This document shows positions 33,482 through 41,606 of a stretch of DNA of 64,000 bases, piece after piece. The notes under the pieces are model-generated. The model did no database searches. It was not told the origin of the DNA and worked only from the letters and a program-made list of their open reading frames with translations. A program made the position numbers and the translations under genes. This stretch comes from Streptomyces humidus (lineage in GTDB: Bacteria; Actinomycetota; Actinomycetes; Streptomycetales; Streptomycetaceae). Within the stretch, counting starts at the first letter, position 1, and every line of letters starts with the position of its first letter. Location of the stretch: positions 62,001-126,000 of the forward strand of contig NZ_BMTL01000011.1 in the NCBI RefSeq assembly GCF_014649655.1. Reading direction: 5' to 3'.

Positions 33482-35197
33482 TCACCTTTCCTCCAACCGT
33501 CGGCCGACCTCGTCGATGTAGCGCCTGACCAGGGTGCGGGCGGCCCCGAGGTCGATCGGCTCGGTATTCAGCGCGCGGAAGGCCGGGGCGTGCCGGTCGG
33601 CGAGGAGCCGGTCCTCCTCGCCGAAGTGGCGCGCGGCCCGCACACGGTGCAGCTCCAGGAGGGCGGTGAGGTCCTCGTGCGCCGCGAGCAGCCGGCGCAG
33701 GTCGTGATCGAACCGGGCCAGTTCGGCGCGGGCGTCGTCGGCCCGCTCGTGGATCACGGCGAGTTCGGGGTTGGGCTGCGTCGTCCGGGCCACGGCCAGC
33801 CGGACCCGGAGCCGGGGCGCGGCGCGGGGCGGCAGCCGGGGCGCGGCGAAGAACCGCACGCCCCGCTCCTGGTGCAGCGCCGCCGCCGCGTCCTCCGCCG
33901 CCGCGAGCTGTGCCACGACCGTGCGGACGGCCGCGGCGGTCACGTTCCGGGTGGCGTTGCCGCGCAGCGGTTCGGGGTCGAGACACACGTCGTGGGCCAG
34001 ACCGGCCGGCGTCACGCCCTCGAAGCCGAGGACCAGGCGGACGCCGCGCGACCGGGCCCGGGCGGCCAGCGGCCCCAGCAGCTCCCCGAGCAGCGCCTCC
34101 GGGTCCTGGGCGCGGTCGACGCCGCCCACCACCAGACACGCGGGCGGCCTGCGGCGCAGCAGTTGCCGCGCCACCTCGTGGGGGTCCCCGCCGGGGAGCC
34201 CGAACCGGCGCGTGAGGTATCCGCCGAGGTCGGCGACCGACCGGCCGCGCGCGTCGTAGGCCGCGTCGATGGTGCCGAGCCCGAGGACGGTGTCGCCGGG
34301 TGCGCCGGTCAGCTCGGCGTCGCTGACGGTGGCCCGGGCCGCCGGATCCGCCGTGCGCACCAGGCGGACGAGCCAGGAGTCGCCCACCGCGGTCGTGCCG
34401 CCGGTCCCGACGATCACGGTGCCGCACCAGCCGCTGTCCAGCAGCCGTGTGAGCTCCTGCGTCAGCGCGAGCCGCAGCGGGTCGCCCAGCACGTCGCCGG
34501 GCAACTCGCCCCGCGAGGGCCCCAGTTCGTCGTTGCGGTCACCGCCGGTGAACTCCTCGATGCGCGGCAGGTACGTCAGGATCGTCTCCGTCGGCAGCAT
34601 CCAGGCCGCCTTCGCGTCGCCGTTGACGTAGTCGGCCACCACGATGCCGATGACGCGGCCGTCGAACTCGCCGCCCACCGCCATCGCCCCGGCGCCCGAG
34701 TAGCCCCGCTCGATCCACGGGTCGCCCTCGCGCATCCGCTTCAACAGGCCCCACTCGCCCTGCCGGTGGCCGGATCCCGCCAGCCGCGCGTCCGCCCCCA
34801 TGCCGAACGGCTCGTCCTGGGGGAAGCCGTACACCTGGACGGTGCCGCCGGAGAGGGGGGCCTTCCACAGGGTGGTCCGGACGCGGCAGTCGGCCGGTTC
34901 GTCGAGTTCGAGCAGCGCCACGTCGCCGCGCTGCGTGTCGTGGTCGTGGACCCAGGTGCCCGGGGCCACGTGCGCGGTGCGGCTCCACTCCGGACGGCAC
35001 GCCACACTGCTGACCCGCACCCCCGGGCCGGCCGTGCCCCGGGGCGCGGCGCCGGGCGCGGCTCCGGCGTGCCGGAGCACGTGGGCGCAGGTCAGCACAT
35101 GCCGGTCGTCGAGCAGCACGCCCGCGCCACAGGGCGCGCCTTCTGCGTCGTCCACCCTCACGCGCCACGGACGGTCACTGTGGTGATGCAGCGCCAT
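33482..35197 (-). CDS. trypsin-like serine protease fused to a degenerate STAND-like NTPase module
   Basis: 571 aa from ATG 35197 (an ATG six codons upstream is possible). Residues 1-215 are a trypsin-like domain with a full triad: His39 in LTCAHVL, Asp92 in RGDVALLEL and Ser167 in ERGYSGAGA. No signal peptide, so it acts inside the cell. Residues about 235-430 resemble a small STAND/AAA-like NTPase: GTVIVGTGG-TTAVGDSWL replaces a normal Walker A (the Lys of GKS/T is Asp), and LVVGGVDRAQDPEALL sits where a Walker B region would be. The C-terminus is helical with a long coiled segment. Such protease-inactive-NTPase proteins are described as effectors of NTP-dependent conflict systems. First gene of the six-gene operon. 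Confidence 0.85.
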   Translation of the reverse strand: MALHHHSDRPWRVRVDDAEGAPCGAGVLLDDRHVLTCAHVLRHAGAAPGAAPRGTAGPGVRVSSVACRPEWSRTAHVAPGTWVHDHDTQRGDVALLELDEPADCRVRTTLWKAPLSGGTVQVYGFPQDEPFGMGADARLAGSGHRQGEWGLLKRMREGDPWIERGYSGAGAMAVGGEFDGRVIGIVVADYVNGDAKAAWMLPTETILTYLPRIEEFTGGDRNDELGPSRGELPGDVLGDPLRLALTQELTRLLDSGWCGTVIVGTGGTTAVGDSWLVRLVRTADPAARATVSDAELTGAPGDTVLGLGTIDAAYDARGRSVADLGGYLTRRFGLPGGDPHEVARQLLRRRPPACLVVGGVDRAQDPEALLGELLGPLAARARSRGVRLVLGFEGVTPAGLAHDVCLDPEPLRGNATRNVTAAAVRTVVAQLAAAEDAAAALHQERGVRFFAAPRLPPRAAPRLRVRLAVARTTQPNPELAVIHERADDARAELARFDHDLRRLLAAHEDLTALLELHRVRAARHFGEEDRLLADRHAPAFRALNTEPIDLGAARTLVRRYIDEVGRRLEER

Positions 35198-35332
35198 ACG
35201 CCCAAGGTATGGCAACCGGCCTCATATTGCCGGGGGTTGTCGAGACGGGATCGATTCCGGCCGGGGGCCGGGGTCAGGGCCGGGGCAGCGGGGGGCGGGT
35301 GACGCCATGGGGCGCGGCCCGGTGTGGGTGTG

Positions 35333-36589
35333 TCAGGCCCGGCTGGGGGCCGGATCCCGCTCGGCGTCCTGCCGCGGGGCGAGGTCGTGCCGGGGGAGCA
35401 GGAGCGGGGTGATCAGCATGAGGACACCGGCGACGGCGATCGCGGCGCGGGGGCCGACGACACCCGCCAGCAGACCCCACAGGGCTGTCATGGCCGCGAT
35501 GGTCGCCTTGCTGGTGACCGACCACGCCGACAGGGTGCGGGCGACACGGTCCGTCGGCGTGCGGTCGAGCCGGAAGGCGGCGAACACCGGGGTGAACACG
35601 CCCATGCAGGCGATCAGCCCGAACTCGACCGCGACGATCAGCACGAGCCCGGGCACGCCGGGCCGGACGAAGGCCGGCCCGAGGGACCAGCACGCGCGCA
35701 GCGCCCCGGCGGTGAGCATCACCCTGTGCCGTCCGAACCGGGACACGAGCGGGCGGGCCAGGCGTGAGCCGAGGATGCCGCCGAGGCACGGCAGCCCGAA
35801 GGCCAGACCGTACTGCCAGGGGGCGAAGCCGAGCTCGCCGAGCATGAGGACGGCGAGCAGCGGCGCGGTCGCCAGGATCAGACCGTTGACCAGGACCGTG
35901 TTGAAGAACAGGGGCCGCAGGGCCGGGTGGGCCAGGATGAACCGCCACCCTTCGAGCAGATCGCCGGGGCGGAGCCGCGCGCCGGGCCCGCCGGCGCGCA
36001 CGGGACGCGGCTCGCCGCCGCCGATCGCGCGGATCCCCGCGGCCGACAGCAGATAGCTGACCGCGTCGGCCACGACGGTCGTCACCGGGCCGAACAGCCC
36101 CATCGCGGCCGTGCCGACCGGCGGTCCGAGCACGGTCGCGGTCCAGTCGGTGGACTCGAACCGGCCGTTCGCGACGACCAGGTCCTCCGGTCGCACGAGC
36201 GCCTTCAGATACGCGCCGCTCGCCGCGTTGAACGCGATGTCGGCCGCCCCGACGACGACGGACACCACCAGGAGCTGGGCGAAGGTCAGCAGACCGGCCG
36301 CGTGGGCGGCGGGCACGGTCAGCAGCGCCGCGCACCGGGTCAGGTCCATCGCGATCATCACCGGACGCTTGCGGCGGAACTCCACCCACGGGCCGAGCGG
36401 CACCGCCACGGCGGCCCCCACCGCGAGCCCGGTGGCGGCGAGCGCCGACACCTCGGCCGGCCCGGCGTGCAGCACCAGGATCGCGATCAGGGCGAACGCG
36501 TCGAACGCGAGCCGCGTGCCGAAGGCGCTGACCGCGTACGCCGCCCACAGCCACCCGAACCGCCGGCCCAACGGCCTCCTGCCCCCCAT
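35333..36589 (-). CDS. MFS transporter
   Basis: 418 aa with 12 predicted helices. ATG at 36589 is preceded by GAGGAGC about nine bases upstream. The N-terminal half includes RRFGWLWAAYAVSAFGTRLA, the loop PLGPWVEFRRKRPVMIAMD (a motif A variant) and TDWTATVLGPPVGTAAMGLF; the C-terminal half has LGSRLARPLVSRFGRHRVML. The layout matches the enterobactin/macrolide exporter-like branch (MFS_3/MFS_5). It is divergent from a LysR-type regulator with a palindrome between them, so an effector-inducible efflux role is likely. Substrate unknown. Confidence 0.9.
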   Translation of the reverse strand: MGGRRPLGRRFGWLWAAYAVSAFGTRLAFDAFALIAILVLHAGPAEVSALAATGLAVGAAVAVPLGPWVEFRRKRPVMIAMDLTRCAALLTVPAAHAAGLLTFAQLLVVSVVVGAADIAFNAASGAYLKALVRPEDLVVANGRFESTDWTATVLGPPVGTAAMGLFGPVTTVVADAVSYLLSAAGIRAIGGGEPRPVRAGGPGARLRPGDLLEGWRFILAHPALRPLFFNTVLVNGLILATAPLLAVLMLGELGFAPWQYGLAFGLPCLGGILGSRLARPLVSRFGRHRVMLTAGALRACWSLGPAFVRPGVPGLVLIVAVEFGLIACMGVFTPVFAAFRLDRTPTDRVARTLSAWSVTSKATIAAMTALWGLLAGVVGPRAAIAVAGVLMLITPLLLPRHDLAPRQDAERDPAPSRA

Positions 36590-36769
36590 GCTCAGCGCGC
36601 TCCTCGATGTCCCGTCCGAACGACCCCGGCGCCGGTTCGGCACCGTCGGCACCGGTCGGCGGCCACCGGCATCGACCGGCATCGACCGGAGCCGAACCGG
36701 CGCCGACCCGTGGGGGAGAGCTAAGCGAGCGGCACAACCGCAGGTCAAACAACCGCGGCGCCCGCAGGG

Positions 36770-36786
36770 CACAACCACGCGTTGTG
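36770..36786. promoter_or_regulatory. LysR-type operator palindrome
   Basis: CACAAC - CACGC - GTTGTG, six-base perfect arms around a five-base spacer, 18 bases before the lysR start. A half site CACAACC recurs at about 36733. Location between divergent lysR and exporter genes fits the recognition site used for autoregulation and exporter activation. Confidence 0.55.
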
Positions 36787-36803
36787 AACTAGGGTGCGTC
36801 GGC

Positions 36804-37748
36804 GTGGATCTCGAAGCCGTACGCACCTTCGTGGCCGTCGCGGACGCGGGCCGGTTCCAGGAAGCCGCCGCCGACCTGTCGATCACCCAGCAGGCCGTCT
36901 CCAAGCGCATCGCCGCATTGGAGAAGGACCTCGCCGTGCGGCTGTTCACCCGCACGGCGCGCGGAGCCCGGCTCACCGCCGACGGCCAGGCGTTCCTGCC
37001 CCACGCCCGCGACCTCCTGCGGGCCGAAGAGCGGGCGGCCGACTCCGTACGCCCCCGCCGCCGCGCCCTGCGCGTCGACGTGATCAACCGGCGGATCGCA
37101 CCGGCGGCCCTGCTGCGCGGCTTCCACGCCGCGCATCCCGGGACGGAACTCGACGTCGTGACGCTCTTCGACGCCGGCACGGCCGTCGCGGCCGTCCGGG
37201 CGGGCACGATCGACGCGTCCTTCCGGGCCGTCGCCCCGGCCCCGCGGCAGCTCCCCGACGACATCGGGACGGCCCGCGTCCTCGACGACCCCCTCCGCCT
37301 CCTGACCGGACGGGGCCACGAGCTCGCCGGAGCCGGCGCGATCACCCTCGCCGAACTCGCCGGGCAGAGGATCTGGATGCCCGGCAACGCCGACGGAACC
37401 GAGTGGACCGCCTACTACGACCGACTCGCCGCCGAGTTCGGACTGATCATCGATGCGACCGGCCCCAACTTCGGTTCCGACGCCCTCCTGGAGTCGATCG
37501 CAGGTTCCTCCACGCTGGCGACCTTCGTCGGCGAACACGACCGGCTCGTCTGGCCCGCCCACTACGACCTGCGACGGATCGTCGTGCGCGACCCGACGCC
37601 GGTCTACCCGCACTCACTGGTCTGGCGCCTCGACAACCCCCATCCCGCCCTCGCCGCTCTCCGCGCCCACCTCGACTCCACCCGCCCCGACGCCCCCGGC
37701 GACACGACCTGGCCGCCCGACCGGCCGGACCGGACGACGATGCCGTGA
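36804..37748 (+). CDS. LysR-family transcriptional regulator
   Basis: 314 aa, GTG start at 36804. The N-terminal winged HTH is clear: VDLEAVRTFVAVADAGRFQE, AAADLSITQQAVSKRIAALE, KDLAVRLFTRTARGARLTAD. A two-lobed effector domain follows (LRVDVINRRIAPAALLRGFH through VYPHSLVWRLDNPHPALAAL). It probably regulates the divergent MFS exporter through the palindrome at 36770-36786. Confidence 0.93.
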   Translation: MDLEAVRTFVAVADAGRFQEAAADLSITQQAVSKRIAALEKDLAVRLFTRTARGARLTADGQAFLPHARDLLRAEERAADSVRPRRRALRVDVINRRIAPAALLRGFHAAHPGTELDVVTLFDAGTAVAAVRAGTIDASFRAVAPAPRQLPDDIGTARVLDDPLRLLTGRGHELAGAGAITLAELAGQRIWMPGNADGTEWTAYYDRLAAEFGLIIDATGPNFGSDALLESIAGSSTLATFVGEHDRLVWPAHYDLRRIVVRDPTPVYPHSLVWRLDNPHPALAALRAHLDSTRPDAPGDTTWPPDRPDRTTMP

Positions 37749-37944
37749 GGGCCGGGGGCGCGAGGCGGCGCCGTCGGGCAGCCCGGTCGCGTCGACGACC
37801 GGCACGGGGGCACCGGCGGCCGGCATGGGGCGCAGGCGGCCGCGGCCGTGCGGCCCGCGCACGGGCCTTGCGCCCGCGGCGCACCGCAGGGCGGCGTCCG
37901 GACGGCGGCCCGCGGTTCTGCCGTCCCGGGCCGTCCCTGGCCGG

Positions 37945-38826
37945 CTAGCCCTTGACCTGGGCCAGCAGCGCTTCGAGCTGGCCGAGCGGCTCGGGGCCGA
38001 CGATGCGCAGGACGACGGTGTCGGCGCCGGAGTCCCGGAGGGCGCGGATGTCGTCGGCGGCGCGGGCCGCGGTGCCGGACACGGTGAACACCTCGTCCTG
38101 CGGACGGCCGAGCCACGCGCCGTGCCCCTCGGTGTGCGGGTGCAGCGTGCGGGCGACCTCGTCCGGGTCGTCGCCCACGCAGGTGAAGGACAGGACGGTC
38201 AGGGTGTGCTCGGGGCCGGCGCCGCCCTTGCGGGTCAGGGCCCTGATGTTCTCCAGGTCGCTCGGCCCGTGGCCCTCGGCCACCAGCGTGCCGTCCGCGA
38301 CCCGTCCGGCCAGTTCGAGCGAGCGGGGCCGGACGACGCCCGCGACCACCGGCGGTACCTCCGTCGGCGGATGCACCAACTGCACGCCGTCCAGGCGCAC
38401 TTCCCGTCCGTCCAGCTCGACCCGCTCACCGCGCAGCAGCGCGCGCACGGAGGTGACCGTCTCCTCCAGGAGGGAAAGCGGTGAGCGGGGCGCGACGCCC
38501 ACGGACTCCATCCACTCCCGTACCCCGTGCCCGATCCCGGCCACCAGCCGCCCGGGGAACACCCTTGCCAGGGTGGCCAGTTCCATCGCGAGCAGTGCCG
38601 GACTGCGCAGCGGGGCGGGTGCGATGCCGATGCCGACCCTGAGACGCCGGGTGGCTCCCAGCGCCACGGCCGCCGCCGACACCCCGCCGTTCCATCCGAG
38701 ATCCTCGACCACCCAGAGGTCGTCCACCCCGAGCGCCTCGGCCCGCCGGGCGAACCCGGGCAGGCCCTCCGGCGCCCAGTCGCGGTCGTACATGACACCG
38801 ATCCGTACATTCGCCACGTTCGTCAT
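37945..38826 (-). CDS. LLM-class (luciferase-like) F420- or flavin-dependent oxidoreductase
   Basis: 293 aa. ATG at 38826 with GGAGGAA seven bases upstream. The luciferase-like TIM barrel shows VRIGVMYDRDWAPEGLPGFA, LGVDDLWVVEDLGWNGGVSA, LRVGIGIAPAPLRSPALLAM, RVFPGRLVAGIGHGVREWME and LVHPPTEVPPVVAGV, the order seen in F420-dependent N5,N10-methylene-H4MPT reductase-like enzymes of actinobacteria. It transfers a hydride between reduced F420 (or FMNH2) and an unknown substrate in the cytoplasm. Monocistronic by context. Confidence 0.88.
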   Translation of the reverse strand: MTNVANVRIGVMYDRDWAPEGLPGFARRAEALGVDDLWVVEDLGWNGGVSAAAVALGATRRLRVGIGIAPAPLRSPALLAMELATLARVFPGRLVAGIGHGVREWMESVGVAPRSPLSLLEETVTSVRALLRGERVELDGREVRLDGVQLVHPPTEVPPVVAGVVRPRSLELAGRVADGTLVAEGHGPSDLENIRALTRKGGAGPEHTLTVLSFTCVGDDPDEVARTLHPHTEGHGAWLGRPQDEVFTVSGTAARAADDIRALRDSGADTVVLRIVGPEPLGQLEALLAQVKG

Positions 38827-38921
38827 CGAGTTCCTCCGTGGATGCTCCGCCGTTCACGGGTCGGAACCTACGCGGCGAACGGCGAGACGATCAACGGGAT
38901 ACCGGGGTCGGGAGCCGAGCG

Positions 38922-38957
38922 CGCGGGCCCGCCGGGTTCAGGGGCGGCGGGCCCGCG
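38922..38957 (-). terminator. hairpin downstream of the GH5 gene
   Basis: Perfect 12-base stem CGCGGGCCCGCC / GGCGGGCCCGCG with a 12-base loop, 30 bases beyond the GH5 stop on the minus strand. Confidence 0.6.
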
Positions 38958-38987
38958 GGCGGGGTGGGGGGAAGGGGGAGGGAGGTG

Positions 38988-40055
38988 TCAGTTCTTGACC
39001 GGCTTGCCGCGGCCCCAGCCCCAGGCGAGGCGGTCGGCGCCCGACTGGTTGGTGGTGGCCAGCCAGGGGCGGTCGGCGGGGCCGACGAGCTTCTGGAGGG
39101 AGTACGTGTCGTCGGTGCGCAGGCCCGGCCAGTACACGGAGCCCATCTTCAGCTCGCGGAAGGTGTCGGTGACGGCCTGGACGTAGTTGACGAAGTTGTC
39201 GTCGTGGCCGGGCGCGGGCTTCACGTCGTAGTTCAGGCCGGTGGTCATCGGCGCGCCGAACTCGTCCGCGACGGTGCGGCCGGCGCAGTCGCCGATGCGC
39301 ACCTTCAGGTCGGCCACCCACTGGTCGTAGGTCGCGTAGTCCTTCCAGAACCCGTAGTGGTGCAGGGAGAGGTAGGTGCCCTTCAGGCGCGGGTCGGCGC
39401 AGACCGTGGTGACGTGGTCGTTGTAGCCGGCGCCGCTGACGAACACGCGGTTGCGGGGCACCTTGGAGTACGTCGACAGCCACTTCGCGGCGATGTCGGC
39501 CCACTGGGCGTCCGTATAGCCGTGCGGCTCGTTCATCGGCTCGAAGTAGACGCGCCTGTCGTTCTTGTACGTCTTGACGACGGTGTTCCACATCGGCCAG
39601 TACGCGGCCTCGTCGTCGATGAAGCCGTCCTTCTGCGCGCCGGTGCCCTCCCAGTAGGAGACGATGACCTTGAAGCCCTGGTCGGACGCCGCGTCGATCA
39701 CTGCGCGGTAGGACTTCCAGTAGGCGCCGTTGACCGTGTAGGGGTTGATGGGCAGCCGCACGGTGTTGGCGCCGAGGTTCGCCCGGAACGCCGCGATGAT
39801 CCGGTGGGCCTTGGCGTAGGTCTGCCGGTAGCTGTCGGTGGTCTTCAGGCCGGACAGCTGGAGGTAGTCGTCGGCGAAGTTGTCGCGTGGGTCGGCCCAG
39901 TTCACGCCCCTGAACTGGGTCGTGTCGGTGGCCGGCGCGGCGGCGGACGCCGGGGCGGCGGCGAGGGAGGCGCCGCTGACCGCGGCGAGGGCGACCGCGA
40001 CGAGAGCGGAGCGCACGTGGGGGGACAGGGAGGCTCTGGCGGGGGACTTGCGCAT
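38988..40055 (-). CDS. secreted glycoside hydrolase family 5-like enzyme
   Basis: 355 aa. A long actinobacterial signal peptide (RSALVAVALAAVSGASLAAA then PASAAAPA) directs export. The mature protein is a TIM barrel of cellulase (GH5) type: FRGVNWADPRDNFADDY at the start, ANTVRLPINPYTVNG, acid/base Glu in VYFEPMNEPHGY, and nucleophile Glu in VADEFGAPM. No carbohydrate-binding module is attached. Likely an endo-glucanase, mannanase or related enzyme; the exact substrate cannot be told. Two near-identical LacI-type palindromes (40077-40092, 40112-40127) lie just upstream of the start, indicating sugar-responsive repression. Confidence 0.85.
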   Translation of the reverse strand: MRKSPARASLSPHVRSALVAVALAAVSGASLAAAPASAAAPATDTTQFRGVNWADPRDNFADDYLQLSGLKTTDSYRQTYAKAHRIIAAFRANLGANTVRLPINPYTVNGAYWKSYRAVIDAASDQGFKVIVSYWEGTGAQKDGFIDDEAAYWPMWNTVVKTYKNDRRVYFEPMNEPHGYTDAQWADIAAKWLSTYSKVPRNRVFVSGAGYNDHVTTVCADPRLKGTYLSLHHYGFWKDYATYDQWVADLKVRIGDCAGRTVADEFGAPMTTGLNYDVKPAPGHDDNFVNYVQAVTDTFRELKMGSVYWPGLRTDDTYSLQKLVGPADRPWLATTNQSGADRLAWGWGRGKPVKN

Positions 40056-40076
40056 CGACTTGCCCTTTCGGCTCTG

Positions 40077-40127
40077 ATGTTTGCGTAAACATCCAGCTCC
40101 GCGGATGGCTGATGTTTACGTAAACAT
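40077..40127. promoter_or_regulatory. two LacI-type operators upstream of the GH5 gene
   Basis: ATGTTTGCGTAAACAT at 40077-40092 and the perfect palindrome ATGTTTACGTAAACAT at 40112-40127, 35 bases apart start to start. The TGTTTnCGnAAACA core is typical of LacI/GalR-family operators. No LacI gene is present in this window. Confidence 0.65.
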
Positions 40128-40291
40128 GGCGGCGCCGGAATCGTGGCACCCGGCCAGGTGATCGTCAAGGTGTCGAGCGTGTTACGCGAGTAAAGCCGTG
40201 AGGCGGAGGCGGGGGCGGGCGGCCGGGCGCCCGGAGGCAGCCGTTCGGAACGGATCGGCCCCTGTGAGCGGCGGGGCGGCCCCGGATCGCC

Positions 40292-41329
40292 TCAGGCGCC
40301 CAGCGGGTCCAGCGTCAGCGGCTGGATCTTGCCCTCCAGCATGGCTCCCAGGCCCTGGGCCGCGCAGATGTCCGGGCGCTCGGCGATGTGCACCGGCATG
40401 CCGGTGGCCTGACGCAGCATCTGGTCGAAGCCGGGCAGCAGGGCGGAACCGCCGACCATCATGATCCCGCGGTCGGCGAGGTCGGCGACCAGGTCGGGCG
40501 GGCACTCGCGCAGCACCCGGCCGATGCCGTCGAGCACGGCCGTCAGCGGGGTCTCGATGGCGTCGCGGACGGCCGCGGTGTCGACCTGCACGGTGCGGGC
40601 CAGGCCGGTGGCGACGTCCCGCCCGTGGATCTCCGTGCACGCGGGCCCCTGCGCGGTGAGCCCGTTGCCGGACAGGGCGAGCTGCAGGGGCCGCACGGAC
40701 TGGCTGGGCAGCATCAACTCATGCTCGTGGCGCAGGTGCTGGACGATCGCGTGGTCCACCGCCTCACCGCCCACCGGGATCCGTTCGGCGGTCACGATCG
40801 AGCCGAGGGAGAGGACGGCGACCTGGGTCGCGGCCGCCCCGCACACCATGATCATCGTGGCTTCGGGGCGCTCGACGGGCAGCCCGCAGCCGACGGCGGC
40901 CGCGATCAGGGTGTCGACGAGTTCCACGCGCCGGGAGCCGAGCCCCACCAGGGTCTCGATCGCGGCGCGCTGGGCGAGCGGGTCGGCGTCGTGCGGGGTG
41001 CACGCGGCCGCGCGCAGGAACGGCTTGCGGCGCAGCTGGCGGCGGATCTTGTCACCGATGAGATGGCGCAGCATGCGCTGCGCCATCTCGATGTCCACGA
41101 CCGTGCCGCCGGAGACCGGGCGCACCACGCGGATGTAGTGCGGGGTGCGCCCGGTCATCCTCTCGGCGAACTCGCCCACCGCGATCAGCGCGCCGGTACG
41201 GGTGTTCACGGCGGCGGCCGACGGCTGGTCGACGACGAGCCCGGCGCCCTTCACGTACACCCGCGTCCGCGCCGCTCCCAGGTCGACGGCGAAGTGGCAG
41301 CGGCGCAGCTGCTCCAGACTGGCGGTCAT
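40292..41329 (-). CDS. mbl: MreB/Mbl-like actin-fold protein
   Basis: 345 aa. ATG at 41329 with AGGA upstream. Actin-fold motifs: phosphate 1 FAVDLGAARTRVYVKG, the MreB-specific AVGEFAERMTGRTPHYIRVV, connect region ETLVGLGSRRVELVDTLIAA, phosphate 2 MIMVCGAAATQVAVLSLGS, GGEAVDHAIVQHLRHEHELM and adenosine motif GIMMVGGSALLPGFDQML. It polymerises at the membrane in relatives; in Streptomyces MreB and Mbl act in spore-wall assembly rather than rod shape. The neighbourhood (MatB and a carboxyltransferase a few genes away) recalls the region of the S. coelicolor chromosome where mbl lies, hence the symbol. Metal- and nucleotide-binding Asp/Gly residues look partly altered (CGAAATQ for the usual DIGGGTT), so ATP turnover is uncertain. 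Confidence 0.75.
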   Translation of the reverse strand: MTASLEQLRRCHFAVDLGAARTRVYVKGAGLVVDQPSAAAVNTRTGALIAVGEFAERMTGRTPHYIRVVRPVSGGTVVDIEMAQRMLRHLIGDKIRRQLRRKPFLRAAACTPHDADPLAQRAAIETLVGLGSRRVELVDTLIAAAVGCGLPVERPEATMIMVCGAAATQVAVLSLGSIVTAERIPVGGEAVDHAIVQHLRHEHELMLPSQSVRPLQLALSGNGLTAQGPACTEIHGRDVATGLARTVQVDTAAVRDAIETPLTAVLDGIGRVLRECPPDLVADLADRGIMMVGGSALLPGFDQMLRQATGMPVHIAERPDICAAQGLGAMLEGKIQPLTLDPLGA

Positions 41330-41465
41330 GGCGGGTCCTCCCGAGAGCACAGACCGTGGCGGCCGCCGGGCGGTCGGCCTCCTACGCATCGTGCGGGGGC
41401 GCGGGGGGACCCGCCTCTTCTGGTGGGCCGGGCGGGGTGCGGCCGAACGGGTGGTTCTTCCCGTC

Positions 41466-41606
41466 CGGTCCGCAGTCCGCAGTCCGCAGTCCGCAGTCCC
41501 GTCGTCCGCAGTCCGTCGTCCCCTGTGTGCCGGTCGGTCCGCCGTCCCCCCGTGTGCCGGTCGGTCCGCCGTCCCCCCGTCCGCCGTCCCCGTCCGCCGG
41601 TCCGTC
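41466..41606. repeat. short tandem repeats between mbl-like and oxidase genes
   Basis: Four perfect copies of the heptamer GTCCGCA (41468-41495) followed by degenerate copies, then two copies of a 27-base unit starting GTGTGCCGGTCGGTCCGCCG at 41525 and 41552. Non-coding, lying between the stop of the oxidase gene and the start of the mbl-like gene. Confidence 0.8.

Noticed and set aside
29821..33528. 1235-codon plus-strand frame opposite the VWA and kinase genes
   Set aside because: Arg/Gly/Val-rich shadow; the opposite strand has intact VWA and kinase motifs.
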